Part shown: one piece after another, positions 8,747 to 17,407 of the stretch | Layout: each line of letters opens with the position of its first letter | Position numbering within the stretch: the first letter of the stretch is position 1 | Source: Lachnospiraceae bacterium | GTDB taxonomy: Bacteria; Bacillota; Clostridia; Lachnospirales; Lachnospiraceae | Assembly: GCA_019423745.1 (NCBI GenBank) | Contig: JAHZAV010000009.1 | Span: forward strand, 1-64,000 | Length of the DNA stretch: 64,000 nucleotides | Direction: 5' to 3' | Translations under genes and position numbers: made by a program | The notes under the pieces: generated by a model | Database searches by the model: none | Told to the model about the DNA's origin: nothing | Seen by the model: the letters and a program-made list of their open reading frames with translations, nothing else

Positions 8747-9595
8747 CTATTTTTCTTTTTCTATTTTAGGCAAATTATTTAAACTCACATTTTCCAATGT
8801 CTGTAACTGCTGTACCGCCAATTGCCGAAGCAATTCCATTCTCTCTTTCTGATTCTTCCCCTGATTTATTAAAACAGCATTATAGCTTTCTAAATTTGCA
8901 AGTACCAGTAACTGATTCAATGTTGCTGCGTCCCGCGTATTTCCTTTAACAGTCGGATTTTCATCTTTCCATTGCTTAGCCGTCTTTCCAAACAAAACAA
9001 CATTCAGCATATCTGCTTCATTCGCATAGGTATACGCTACCTGTGCGGGTGTTAATTCTGGCGGCATCAAATTATCCTTAATCGCGTCAGTATGTATCCT
9101 GTAATTCAACTTAGAAATCTCTCTGTTCAAATTCCAATTCAGAGACAGCCGACTATTCTCATCAGTCTTTAATCTCCTATAATCTTTCATGATATATAAC
9201 TGGAATTCAGGAGAAATCCATGTTGCGAAAGACATAGCAATATCGCTATGGGCATATGTTCCTCCGTAGCGTCCTGCTTTTGAAACAATACCAATGGCAT
9301 TCATCTGTGTAATCCACTTTGTCGGCGTCATAACAAAACGATTCAAACCTGCTTCATTTTTAACCGCCTCGAATTGCACACGGTTAAACTCAGGATTATG
9401 TAGTTCTTCCCAAACGCCTAAAAACTCAATCGTATTTCTATTTCGCATCCAGTTTTGAATCACAAATCTTGGATCATCTTCATTTCTATATTTTGCAATA
9501 TCCGTTAATGAAATAAATTCATTTTCAAAATTTGTAGTATAAATTCCAATGTCAATACCTTTTGCATGGATAGTCTCCTTAACAATTTTCGCCAT
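8747..9595 (-). CDS. KilA-N domain protein
   Basis: A 282-residue protein when started at ATG 9595 (MAKIVKE), which has AGGAGG 8 nt upstream; the frame is open further 5' but those codons overlap the preceding small gene. Residues about 15-115 match a KilA-N DNA-binding domain: FISLTDIAKYRNED, then VIQNWMRNRNTIEFLGVWEELHNP, then GRYGGTYAHSDIAMSFATWISPEF. The C-terminal part (ANEADMLNVVLFG through the Gln/Leu-rich end) is the region commonly attached to KilA-N in bacterial and phage proteins. KilA-N proteins are abundant in phages and mobile islands as putative regulators or nucleic-acid binders. Here it precedes the 1241-residue/kinase pair by about 120 bp on the same strand. Confidence 0.85.
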   Translation of the reverse strand: MAKIVKETIHAKGIDIGIYTTNFENEFISLTDIAKYRNEDDPRFVIQNWMRNRNTIEFLGVWEELHNPEFNRVQFEAVKNEAGLNRFVMTPTKWITQMNAIGIVSKAGRYGGTYAHSDIAMSFATWISPEFQLYIMKDYRRLKTDENSRLSLNWNLNREISKLNYRIHTDAIKDNLMPPELTPAQVAYTYANEADMLNVVLFGKTAKQWKDENPTVKGNTRDAATLNQLLVLANLESYNAVLINQGKNQKERMELLRQLAVQQLQTLENVSLNNLPKIEKEK

Positions 9596-9869
9596 AAGTA
9601 TCCTCCTCTCCCCACATTGCCCGATATGCTTCGATGTAAAACTTAATACAGTCAGGATATACATACAAATATCTTCTACACACTTTTTTATACAATCCCA
9701 ACATTTTTTCATCACACGCAAAGTCCAGTAAATAATCTAACAAATGTGATAATTCATCTTCTGACGCAGTTCTATTATACACACCTTCAACCAATGGCAA
9801 ATAAATCTTATAGGTTTTCTGGTGTAATTGGACTATCTGTTATGCAATCTGATAAATCTTTTCATCCAT
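9579..9869 (-). pseudogene. Small acidic protein gene interrupted by a nonsense codon
   Basis: ATG at 9869 overlaps the RlmD stop (TAATG), has GAGGT about 6 nt upstream and starts the frame MDEKIYQIA, which then meets TAA (9842-9840). The same frame continues after the stop as QIVQLHQKTYKIYLPLVEG and runs without interruption to CRRYLYVYPDCIKFYIEAYR and MWGEED, ending at TGT TAA 9579 and overlapping the KilA-N start by 17 nt. The uninterrupted downstream frame and the fit of the two halves suggest a single-base nonsense change (for example GAA or CAA to TAA). A TTG restart near 9800 would give 73 residues but has no clear ribosome-binding site. The family is a small phage/plasmid-like ORF I cannot name. 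Confidence 0.55.
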
Positions 9870-11557
9870 TAGATTACCTCAAAATATTTAAGTGCATCTG
9901 TTATTGCTTCTATCTTTTCTTTCGGCGGACGCTTTCTCGGCTGCTTCAATTCCTCTGTCGCATTAGGAGCATCATACATTGTCAGGCCTAATGTCCTCTT
10001 CACTTCCGCAATATAAGCGGTATGTACCTTAAATCCATACTTCTTCTCCACATATTCCTGTATCATTTTATATGTGATTTTCGGTTTCGGTTGGTATTTC
10101 TTTGCCCGTTCTGCAATTTTATTCAAAGGTACTTTTCCCTCACCTTCTCCAAATTCCACTGTCGCATTGATAACACTGTCTGGTGATTTGTGGGACAAAA
10201 GCACGATTGTCTCCACATGTACGGTTCCCGGGAATAAATCAATGCACACTGCCTTTTCCATCTGATAGCCCCGTCCCTGCAGCATCTCCAGATCACGGGC
10301 AATACTGGTTGGCTTGCAGGCAATATACACCATACGTTCCACTCCAAAACCAATGATCTTCTCAAGTGCTTTTGGATGCACACCATCCCTCGGTGGATCA
10401 AGCACAATAAGATTCGGTATTTCTCCCAATTCATCAATAACCTTTAAAACATCACCGGCCCAGAATGTACAATTGTCAAGATGGTTTAATGCTGCATTTG
10501 TTCTGGCAGCTTCCACTGCCTCTTCTACAATTTCTACTCCCACCACTTTTTTGGCTACTGGCGCCAGAATCTGTGCAATGGTTCCTGTGCCGCTGTAAAG
10601 ATCAAAAATCACTTTATCCTTTGTCTCTCCAACATAATTTCTGGCTGCCTCATAGAGAACTTCTGCCCCCAGAGAATTGGTCTGGAAGAAAGAGAAAGGC
10701 GTAATTTTAAATTTCATTCCCAGCAGTATTTCATAAAAATAATCCTGTCCGTACAAAGTTTCCGTGCCTTCATCCTTCACCACATCAGCCAGGCTGTCAT
10801 TGGATGTATGCAAAATGCCCACAATTTTCCCTTGCAGCTGTCCTTTCTCTTCTAACGTCCTCAGACGGTCTGCCCATATTTTCAAATCTGTCTGATTCTG
10901 TGTTGTTGTGACAAGATCCACCAGAATTTCTCCGGTTTTTACTGCCTTTCTCACAAGAAGATGGCGGAAAAATCCCACATGTCTCATACGGTGATAGTAA
11001 GACAGGCCCGTCTCTTTTGCAAATTCCAATGTGGCAGAGAGGATCTGACGAAAGTCTTCATCTACAATTCTACATTCTTTTACATTTACAATATCATGAA
11101 AGCTTCCTCTTTTATGCATGCCTAATGCCAGGGGACCATCTTTATACTCGTCCCCAAAAGAAAATTCCATCTTATTTCTATATGCCTCTTTAACAGGAGA
11201 GGGTAAAATGCCATCCCACTGAAATTCATGATCTGCCGCCTTTTGCAACATTTCATGCACCTGTTCTTCTTTCAGCTTCAACTGTTCTTCATAGGGCAGA
11301 TTCTGATAGGTACATCCTCCACACTGTCCAAAATGTGGACAAAGGGAATCCTTCTCTAACGGAGACTTTTCTATTACTTCCAGAAGCCGGCCTTCCGCTT
11401 TTCCTTTTCTCATTTTATTGACAGAGCATTTAACCTTCTGACCAGGAACTGTATTTTTTACAACGACATACTGCTCCTCTTCCGGCACATAAACTTTTCC
11501 TTTATTGGGAAATTCAATTTTTTCTACAATTCCCTCTACTATCTGTCCTTTTTTCAT
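9869..11557 (-). CDS. rlmD: 23S rRNA (uracil-5-)-methyltransferase, RlmD/RumA type, with C-terminal extension
   Basis: SAM-dependent formation of m5U in 23S rRNA. A TRAM RNA-binding domain spans residues 1-62; an Fe-S type Cys set follows (C44, C73, C79, C82 in CPHFGQCGGC); the SAM site DLYSGTGT is at 319-326; LDPPRDGVH at 386-394; and the catalytic Cys is C414 in YIACKPTS. The usual family end falls near residue 455, so about 105 residues (456-562) are an extra domain, YKMIQEYVEKKYGFKVHTAYI and a Lys/Pro-rich stretch, seen by me in similar clostridial proteins but of unknown role. The exact target base (1939, 747 or other) cannot be told from sequence. It marks the border between the accessory island and the conserved chromosome. 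Confidence 0.9.
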   Translation of the reverse strand: MKKGQIVEGIVEKIEFPNKGKVYVPEEEQYVVVKNTVPGQKVKCSVNKMRKGKAEGRLLEVIEKSPLEKDSLCPHFGQCGGCTYQNLPYEEQLKLKEEQVHEMLQKAADHEFQWDGILPSPVKEAYRNKMEFSFGDEYKDGPLALGMHKRGSFHDIVNVKECRIVDEDFRQILSATLEFAKETGLSYYHRMRHVGFFRHLLVRKAVKTGEILVDLVTTTQNQTDLKIWADRLRTLEEKGQLQGKIVGILHTSNDSLADVVKDEGTETLYGQDYFYEILLGMKFKITPFSFFQTNSLGAEVLYEAARNYVGETKDKVIFDLYSGTGTIAQILAPVAKKVVGVEIVEEAVEAARTNAALNHLDNCTFWAGDVLKVIDELGEIPNLIVLDPPRDGVHPKALEKIIGFGVERMVYIACKPTSIARDLEMLQGRGYQMEKAVCIDLFPGTVHVETIVLLSHKSPDSVINATVEFGEGEGKVPLNKIAERAKKYQPKPKITYKMIQEYVEKKYGFKVHTAYIAEVKRTLGLTMYDAPNATEELKQPRKRPPKEKIEAITDALKYFEVI

Positions 11558-11615
11558 TTTGTCTTCTATCTCCTTTAATTGCCTTCCCAGCTTTCTTATT
11601 CATTCACAAAAAGAA

Positions 11616-11638
11616 AGACAGAACATGATGTTCTGTCT
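11616..11638 (-). terminator. Intrinsic terminator after the 81-residue membrane protein gene
   Basis: Arms AGACAGAACAT and ATGTTCTGTCT with a 1-nt centre; on the minus strand the stem is followed by TTTCTTTTT. Confidence 0.8.
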
Positions 11639-11654
11639 CTTCTCCTTTTGGCTC

Positions 11655-11900
11655 CTATACCTGATCTTCCTCGCTGAAGAAGTCATCATCGAAATCATCA
11701 TCAAAATCTTCTTCAAAATCTTCCAGGTAATCTGGGGTAAAGAAACAATATACTGCATATGCAATTGCTGCTACTGCTGCGATCGCTCCTACAATAGCCA
11801 ATACCCAAAGTACTGTTTTTCCACGTTTCTCATCATCATCTTTTTTACGGATCAGCTCATTCAATTTTGATGCTGCAATAATATCTTCTACCTTACTCAT
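11655..11900 (-). CDS. Small single-span membrane protein with acidic tail
   Basis: An 81-residue protein. Residues 1-27 are charged (KLNELIRKKDDDEKRGK), 28-51 form one hydrophobic span (VLWVLAIVGAIAAVAAIAYAV), and the tail from about 55 is almost all Asp/Glu/Phe (DFEEDFDDDFDDDFF). Topology is probably N-in with the acidic tail outside, though the positive stretch before the span argues for the N-terminus inside. Small proteins of this make-up are conserved in Lachnospiraceae without known function. It has its own extended -10 promoter upstream and an intrinsic terminator downstream, so it is monocistronic. Confidence 0.75.
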   Translation of the reverse strand: MSKVEDIIAASKLNELIRKKDDDEKRGKTVLWVLAIVGAIAAVAAIAYAVYCFFTPDYLEDFEEDFDDDFDDDFFSEEDQV

Positions 11901-11956
11901 CTTTCCTACACATCCTTTCTTATGCCCGTCTGGCCGGTATAGATTTATTATGCTTT

Positions 11957-11965
11957 ATTATAACA
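11957..11965 (-). promoter_or_regulatory. Extended -10 promoter for the 81-residue gene
   Basis: Minus strand reads TGtTATAAT (TATAAT at 11962-11957), about 57 nt upstream of ATG 11900. The -35 region is poor, as is usual with extended -10 promoters. Confidence 0.45.
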
Positions 11966-12039
11966 CTATCTGCGTCATATTACTACTGCTTTCCCCGGAA
12001 ATTTTCTGAAAAATTCCCTCATACAGTTTTTATATATCT

Positions 12040-14268
12040 TTATATTTTCTGCAGTTTTGCAAAAACAGCAAACATTTTTTTCGTTCCGGCCGTATCAAAT
12101 TCCACCGTCACTTCATAATCTCTTCCACCTTCTACAATGGATGTAACAATTCCTTCCCCAAACTTTACATGACGTACTCTATCACCCACATCATATCCGG
12201 GTCCCTTACCTCCAGCAACCTTAAACTGCTGTACCGGTTTTTGAACGGTAAACGGTTTAGACCGAAAAGCTTGTCCTGCCTGCTTCCATGGATTCGGTTT
12301 TTCTTCCTTCTCTTCTTTTTCAAATTTCATCCCCGCTTCCAGGAGATCCATAGGAATTTCTTTTAAAAAGCGGGACATTTTGTTGTATTGTGTTTCTCCC
12401 CTTACCATGCGCCGCCTTGCACAAGTCAAGGTTAAATGTTTTTTCGCCCTTGTAATTCCCACATAGCAAAGCCTTCGTTCTTCTTCTATCTCATCCGGAT
12501 CATCCGCCGTTATGGTCATATAGCTGGGAAACAATCCATCTTCCATCCCCGCAAGATAAACCTGGGGAAATTCAAGGCCTTTGGCACTATGCAGTGTCAT
12601 CAAAACAACATAATCGCTATTCTCATCCAGACTGTCCACATCAGCAACAAGGGCAACCTCTTCCAGAAAGCCACTTAACGCAGGTCTTTCTCCCTGTTCC
12701 TGGCAAGCCTGCTCATATGCAATTACTTTATTTTTCAGCTCATCAATATTTTCAATCCTTGCTTCTGCTTCTATCTCCCCTTCTGTTTTCAGTTCTTCTA
12801 TGTATCCAGTCATTTCAAGGATCTCATCGAGGAGCTGGGAAATTGAGATTTCGGAAACTCTGGTACGAAAATGTTCCATCAAAGCTGCAAATGATTCCAG
12901 CCGTGCAAGACCTCTTCCGATTCCCGGAATCAGGTCCGCCCCCAGCAGCGCTTCGTAAAAACTGATATCTCTTGCAAGTGCATATTCCTGAAGTCGATTG
13001 ACACTGGTAAGGCCGATTCCTCTTTTGGGAACATTGATAATACGTCTTACCGCAAGGTCGTCCCTGGCATTATCGATAGTCTTTAAATAAGCCAGCAAAT
13101 CTTTTATTTCTTTCCTTGCATAGAAATTAATGCCGCCCACGATTTTATAAGGAATGTTTGCCGACACCAGTTTTTCTTCCAAAAGTCGCGACTGAGCGTT
13201 CGTTCGATAGAGAACTGCATTGTCATGGTAGCTGTATTTTCCATTTTCTATATTTTCTCTTATATCATCAATAATATACTCTGCTTCATCATAGGCAGTA
13301 TCGAACTGTCGAAAAGCAATTTTCTCTCCCTGCCCATTATCTGTCCACAATGTTTTTTCTTTTCTACCTTTATTGTTTCTTATGACAGCATTTGCCGCAT
13401 CCAAAATAGTGCTTGTAGATCGATAATTCTGCTCCAGTTTGATGACTTCTGCGTCTTCAAATACCTGTTCAAAATTCAGAATATTTCTAATATTTGCTCC
13501 TCGGAATTTGTAGATTGACTGATCATCATCACCTACCACACACAGATTCCGATATTTTGCAGCCAATAAACTGACAAGCTGAAACTGTACCGTATTTGTA
13601 TCCTGATATTCATCGATCATAATGTACCGGAACCGTTCCTGATAGTAATCCAAAACCTCTGGTTGTGTCTGGAACAACTGTACTGCTTTCAAAAGAAGAT
13701 CGTCAAAATCCAGCGCATTATTTGCCCTCATCTGCTTTTCATATTCTTCATAAACAGAGGCTATTTTCTGCCTTCCAAAATCGCCTTCTGCCTGCAGCCG
13801 GTATTCTTCTGGAGTAATCAGTTCATTTTTGGCTGATGAAATAGCTGCCAAAAGATTTCTTTCCCGATAAACTTTCGTATCAATCTGAAGACGCTTGCAT
13901 ACATCCTTCATTAAAGTTTTCTGATCATCCGTATCATAAATAGTAAAATTGGTATCATAGCCAAGCCGATCTATATAACGTCTTAAAATTCTTACACATG
14001 TAGAATGAAATGTACTCACCCAAATGCTTTCTGCTCCAAATCCTACAATCTGATCGACTCTTTCCCGCATTTCTCCAGCTGCTTTGTTTGTAAAAGTAAT
14101 GGCAAGGATATTCCAGGGATTGATTCCTTTTTCTTCTATTAAATATGCAATTCGGTGTGTCAGGACGCGAGTCTTTCCTGATCCTGCGCCTGCCAAAATC
14201 AAAAGTGGCCCTTCTGTATGGTATACCGCCTTTTTCTGCGGTTCATTCAGGCTGTCATAAATGCTCAT
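12040..14268 (-). CDS. pcrA: ATP-dependent DNA helicase PcrA (UvrD/Rep family)
   Basis: A 3'-5' superfamily 1A helicase for nucleotide excision repair, rolling-circle replication and removal of RecA or RNA polymerase conflicts. Motifs in order: Q-motif LNEPQKKAV, Walker A AGAGSGKT (26-33), DEYQDTN (motif II), GDDDQSIYKFRGA (motif III), QNYRST (motif IV), MTLHSAKGLEFPQVYL (motif V), and VGITRAKK (motif VI). The C-terminus has the PcrA-type Tudor-like fold (VGDRVRHVKFGEGIV) that binds RNA polymerase. 742 residues is the normal length. It is transcribed away from the dtxR-like gene and followed by the small membrane protein gene. Confidence 0.96.
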   Translation of the reverse strand: MSIYDSLNEPQKKAVYHTEGPLLILAGAGSGKTRVLTHRIAYLIEEKGINPWNILAITFTNKAAGEMRERVDQIVGFGAESIWVSTFHSTCVRILRRYIDRLGYDTNFTIYDTDDQKTLMKDVCKRLQIDTKVYRERNLLAAISSAKNELITPEEYRLQAEGDFGRQKIASVYEEYEKQMRANNALDFDDLLLKAVQLFQTQPEVLDYYQERFRYIMIDEYQDTNTVQFQLVSLLAAKYRNLCVVGDDDQSIYKFRGANIRNILNFEQVFEDAEVIKLEQNYRSTSTILDAANAVIRNNKGRKEKTLWTDNGQGEKIAFRQFDTAYDEAEYIIDDIRENIENGKYSYHDNAVLYRTNAQSRLLEEKLVSANIPYKIVGGINFYARKEIKDLLAYLKTIDNARDDLAVRRIINVPKRGIGLTSVNRLQEYALARDISFYEALLGADLIPGIGRGLARLESFAALMEHFRTRVSEISISQLLDEILEMTGYIEELKTEGEIEAEARIENIDELKNKVIAYEQACQEQGERPALSGFLEEVALVADVDSLDENSDYVVLMTLHSAKGLEFPQVYLAGMEDGLFPSYMTITADDPDEIEEERRLCYVGITRAKKHLTLTCARRRMVRGETQYNKMSRFLKEIPMDLLEAGMKFEKEEKEEKPNPWKQAGQAFRSKPFTVQKPVQQFKVAGGKGPGYDVGDRVRHVKFGEGIVTSIVEGGRDYEVTVEFDTAGTKKMFAVFAKLQKI

Positions 14269-14417
14269 ATTCTCTCCTTAAAATAAAATTCTCTTTAACA
14301 GTTTGGCGTCGGCATATGCTGACGTATGTCTCATCATATCATACTTTTATTCTTGTTTCCACCCCTGCTGCACTTACAATACTATACACGTATGGTATCT
14401 AGGAATTTATTTATCAT

Positions 14418-14446
14418 TTGATGTGCCAGCACTCTTATGTTATACT
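14418..14446 (+). promoter_or_regulatory. Sigma-A-type promoter of the DtxR-like gene
   Basis: TTGATG (14418-14423), 17-bp spacer, TATACT (14441-14446); ATG follows at 14530. The leader between contains an imperfect inverted repeat (GCGCT at 14461 and AGCG at about 14475) that could be an operator. Confidence 0.65.
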
Positions 14447-14529
14447 GAATACTAACATTGGCGCTGAAAAACTTAGCGTTTATGTATATTACGTAAATTT
14501 CTTTGCAAATGAAACCGAGGTGATCAGAT

Positions 14530-14889
14530 ATGAATATAAATGAATCCGCGGAAAACTATCTGGAAACGATTCTTATTTTAAGTAAATCCCATCCGGTTGT
14601 CCGGTCTGTGGATATTGCTACTGAATTAGATTTTAAAAAATCCAGTGTCAGCGTAGCGATGAAAAAACTGCGTGAAAGCAATCACATTCAAGTATCACCA
14701 GAAGGCTATATTACCTTGACACCTTCCGGGCTGAAAATTGCAGAATGTATCTATGAACGCCATCAGTTGATTTCTACCTGGCTGATTCGTCTTGGTGTAG
14801 ATCCAAAAGTAGCCGTAGAAGATGCATGCCGAATGGAACATGTCATCAGCAGCGAAAGCTTTGAAGCAATTAAGCGGCATATTCAGTAA
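14530..14889 (+). CDS. DtxR/MntR-family metal-dependent transcriptional regulator
   Basis: A 119-residue protein. N-terminal winged helix (about 5-60): ENYLETILILSKSHPVVRSVDIA, then FKKSSVSVAMKKLRE, the recognition helix, and wing GYITLTPSG. Dimerisation region follows with the metal-ligand signature ACRMEHVIS (Cys/Glu/His) near residues 97-105, as in the Mn/Fe regulators of the family. There is no SH3-like C-terminal domain, so it is of the short MntR type. Preceded by GAGGTGATC at an appropriate distance and by a clear promoter. No target transporter is adjacent in the window, so metal specificity is not decided. Confidence 0.88.
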   Translation: MNINESAENYLETILILSKSHPVVRSVDIATELDFKKSSVSVAMKKLRESNHIQVSPEGYITLTPSGLKIAECIYERHQLISTWLIRLGVDPKVAVEDACRMEHVISSESFEAIKRHIQ

Positions 14890-14918
14890 GTATATTTGAT
14901 ACGGATGTAACAAATGTA

Positions 14919-14956
14919 AATCCGGCAAAGATAATATTTCTTGGCCGGATTTTTTA
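14919..14956 (+). terminator. Intrinsic terminator after the DtxR-like gene
   Basis: AATCCGGC ... GCCGGATT with an A+T-rich loop, followed by TTTTTTATTT on the plus strand. Confidence 0.85.
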
Positions 14957-14962
14957 TTTCCA

Positions 14963-14986
14963 TTAACTAAATTGTTATTTAGTTAA
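14963..14986 (-). terminator. A+T-rich hairpin at the end of the polysaccharide operon
   Basis: TTAACTAAAT-tgtt-ATTTAGTTAA lies immediately after the last stop codon (14987) of the long minus-strand operon. The stem is A+T-rich and the following run is mixed, so termination may depend also on the adjacent G+C-rich hairpin at 14919-14956. Confidence 0.5.
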
Positions 14987-15721
14987 TTATATCATTTCTT
15001 TAGAAATAATTTCTCTTACATATTGCAAATCTTTAGGCGTGTCCACTGAAAGACTTTTGACTTCTTGAACTATAATAAACTGAAGATATTTTCCATAATC
15101 CAAAAAACGTAAGGTATCAATTCCCTCTATCTTTTCAAATATTCCTGGAGTAGAATCTCGATAAAAATCCAACATTTTCTTATTATACCCGAGTATTCCC
15201 ACATGCTTGTAATAAGTAACATCAATAGACAAAAAAGGATTGGGAATAGGTGTTCTTGACATATAAAGGGCTTTTAGTGAGGAATCAAATACCACCTTGA
15301 TATTGGAAGGATCCAGTACTTCTGCAGGAGAATTTACAGGAGTAATAATATTGGTACCAAACTCCTCATCTAAAGGTATCCTCTCTGGTACCACCGCATC
15401 AATAGACTGTGGAGGAATCAGGGGTTCATCACCATTAATCTGTACATAAAAATCCGCCTCTATTTTACAGGACATTTCCTGAAGCCTGCTTGCTGCACAC
15501 CGGTGCATTGTTCCTGTCAAAACAGCCGGGATCTTCCACTTTCTACAGATACTTAAAATTCTTTCATCATCTGCCGCTACCAGCACTTCATCTAATTTTT
15601 TTGCTTGTCTGGCTCTTTGGTATACCCACCAGATCATCGGTTTTCCCTGAATATCAAGAATTGGCTTTCCCGGCAGCCTGGATGCCCCATATCTGGCTGG
15701 TATAATCCCCACAATTTTCAA
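14987..15721 (-). CDS. KdsB-like CMP-3-deoxy-ulosonate cytidylyltransferase
   Basis: Activates a 3-deoxy-2-ulosonic acid (Kdo-like) with CTP. The N-terminal nucleotide-binding loop IIPARYGASRLPGKPI (4-19) and GKPMIWWV are those of KdsB; INGDEPLI matches the KdsB metal/CMP site Q/N-GDEP; VDTPKDL at the end is also conserved. The H-S-G-T-D-R block of canonical KdsB is changed (GTMHRCAASRLQEM), so the sugar substrate may differ from Kdo. 244 residues is the normal length. Last gene of the polysaccharide operon. Together with the phosphatase and aldolase genes upstream it forms a likely CMP-ulosonate pathway. N-acylneuraminate cytidylyltransferase is a less likely alternative. Confidence 0.85.
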   Translation of the reverse strand: MKIVGIIPARYGASRLPGKPILDIQGKPMIWWVYQRARQAKKLDEVLVAADDERILSICRKWKIPAVLTGTMHRCAASRLQEMSCKIEADFYVQINGDEPLIPPQSIDAVVPERIPLDEEFGTNIITPVNSPAEVLDPSNIKVVFDSSLKALYMSRTPIPNPFLSIDVTYYKHVGILGYNKKMLDFYRDSTPGIFEKIEGIDTLRFLDYGKYLQFIIVQEVKSLSVDTPKDLQYVREIISKEMI

Positions 15722-15739
15722 GAGACTTCCCTCCTTTCA

Positions 15740-16606
15740 TCAAATTTTATATAAAAGTACTTCCTCTTTATTTTCTTGCCTTGTTATTGTTCTATTACCG
15801 GGATGAAATCCAAATTTTTCTCCTGTATATCTGGAAAATCCATTTTCCACTCTCTCTTCCAGATATTTTACTGCCTCCTCTGGACAGTTTAAATCAATCC
15901 CCGCCATAATATCCGGACCGTAATCCCACCATTTTACTTGTTCCAGCTTTTCAATGACTTTATCTGAAAAACGTTTACGAATGGGTCTTGCAGGGACACC
16001 TCCTACAATCGTGTAAGGCTCCACATCTTTTGTGACAACAGCTCCTTGAGCCACCACAGCTCCATCTCCGATTGTCACTCCTCTTAAAATCGCTGCCCGA
16101 CTTCCGATCCACACATCATTTCCAATAATAATTCTCGTTTTCCCTTTTAGTTCATGTTCTTTTTGATAACGCACGATTTCCTCCAGAAATCCCTCATGAC
16201 TACACAAACTATGAAAATTGCAATTCCAGCTATTATCCATATTCTGGAAAAGGAGATGGCTACTGACAGACTGAACTGGATGAACCGCACTTCCCATAAT
16301 TACTTCTGATGCAAAGAGAGCAAACCTTCCAATCGATTCAATAAACCTAAGACTGCTGTTTTGATTAAAAAAAGAAAAAGCTCCGATTCTCTGTGCATCT
16401 ATCTTTACCCCGGAACAAAATCGCACAGGAGCTTCCAGTACACAGTCTTTTCCAGAAGCATAACAAATATCTGTATCTTCCCCTGTTAGTGTAATTCCCT
16501 GTCCGTATTCTGTTGGAAAATAAAATTTTGAATTGATAAGCATATCTTTATTCCACCTGTTTCTATCCCTTTGTACACTGACGCCGGCATGTTTCAAATC
16601 TTTCAC
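15740..16606 (-). CDS. Left-handed beta-helix (hexapeptide) acyltransferase
   Basis: 288 residues with hexapeptide repeats in two groups: an N-terminal set (about 30-100) and a C-terminal set IIGNDVWIGSRAAILRGVTIGDGAVVAQGAVV, then VTKDVEPYTIVGGVPARPIRKRF, the classic CatB/LacA-type ending that places the acyl-CoA site. It likely O- or N-acetylates a sugar of the surface polysaccharide in the cytoplasm. The protein is paralogous to the next upstream gene (both share PYTIV-G-PA and a WWDYG motif near the end). It starts 3 nt after the stop of that gene and ends 18 nt before the cytidylyltransferase gene. Confidence 0.85.
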   Translation of the reverse strand: MKDLKHAGVSVQRDRNRWNKDMLINSKFYFPTEYGQGITLTGEDTDICYASGKDCVLEAPVRFCSGVKIDAQRIGAFSFFNQNSSLRFIESIGRFALFASEVIMGSAVHPVQSVSSHLLFQNMDNSWNCNFHSLCSHEGFLEEIVRYQKEHELKGKTRIIIGNDVWIGSRAAILRGVTIGDGAVVAQGAVVTKDVEPYTIVGGVPARPIRKRFSDKVIEKLEQVKWWDYGPDIMAGIDLNCPEEAVKYLEERVENGFSRYTGEKFGFHPGNRTITRQENKEEVLLYKI

Positions 16607-16609
16607 TAT

Positions 16610-17407
16610 TTATCCATTTCCCCGAAACTGGTAAAGCAGTTTCTCTTGATTCATATATCTGCTGTAAATGCAGCAAAATCCATCTTTATATTGTATTTTT
16701 ATTCCCTTCTCCATTTTCGGAACAGGATTCATTTTTTCTCGTGCTTCTTCCAGACTTTGCAGTATTTTGCAAAAATCTTCCCTGACAAGATCGGCTTTTT
16801 TTAAAAGTTGTTCGCCGTAATCCCACCACTGAATCTTTTTTAAGCGTTCCGCCTCCTCCTTATCAAACCGATGTTCCCAAATTTTTGCAGGATTCCCATA
16901 AACAATCGTATACGGAGGAATGTCTGTAACAGCCACAGTACCCGGAAAAAGAACGGCACCGTCTCCTACAGAAATTCCTTCTGCAATGACTGAATGTGCT
17001 CCAATATAAACATCGTTTCCAATTGTTAGTTTCTTTTTACCAGTAGGCTTATATACCTGTGAAGGGGTCATAAATGTTTCATACCAAGGCAGAGCCCCGC
17101 CTTTCAGGAAATAAGATGTACTAATACGTTTTCCTGTTTCTGCCAGTTCTGCTCCGATGCTACAGTATTCACCTATTGTGACAAAACGTCCCACAGATAA
17201 AGTTCGCATAATACTGGTCCCTCTTCCTATGAAAGTTCCCATGCCGATATATGCAGCTTCAATCTCCGCTGCTTCACCAATACATACAGCCGCCTCTATA
17301 TCTACATAGGAACACCTTCGCTTATGACCGATTCTGCAGTCTCCATTTACTGTAACTGCTTTCCTTCCATCCGGAAGCACAAATGCGTGGCTACGATTCA
17401 CCCACAT
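16610..17407 (-). CDS. Left-handed beta-helix (hexapeptide) acyltransferase
   Basis: 265 residues, with hexapeptide turns beginning near residue 30 (CSYVDIEAAVCIGEAAEIEA...) and a second series IGNDVYIGAHSVIAEG, ISVGDGAVLFPGTVAV, PPYTIVYGNPAKIWEHRF. CatB-like topology; the C-terminal IQWWDYG is shared with the downstream paralogue. Probably an acetyltransferase for a capsule sugar. The start overlaps the 3' end of the GT-B-like gene by 17 nt, indicating coupled translation. Acceptor sugar and acyl group cannot be told from sequence. Confidence 0.85.
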   Translation of the reverse strand: MWVNRSHAFVLPDGRKAVTVNGDCRIGHKRRCSYVDIEAAVCIGEAAEIEAAYIGMGTFIGRGTSIMRTLSVGRFVTIGEYCSIGAELAETGKRISTSYFLKGGALPWYETFMTPSQVYKPTGKKKLTIGNDVYIGAHSVIAEGISVGDGAVLFPGTVAVTDIPPYTIVYGNPAKIWEHRFDKEEAERLKKIQWWDYGEQLLKKADLVREDFCKILQSLEEAREKMNPVPKMEKGIKIQYKDGFCCIYSRYMNQEKLLYQFRGNG

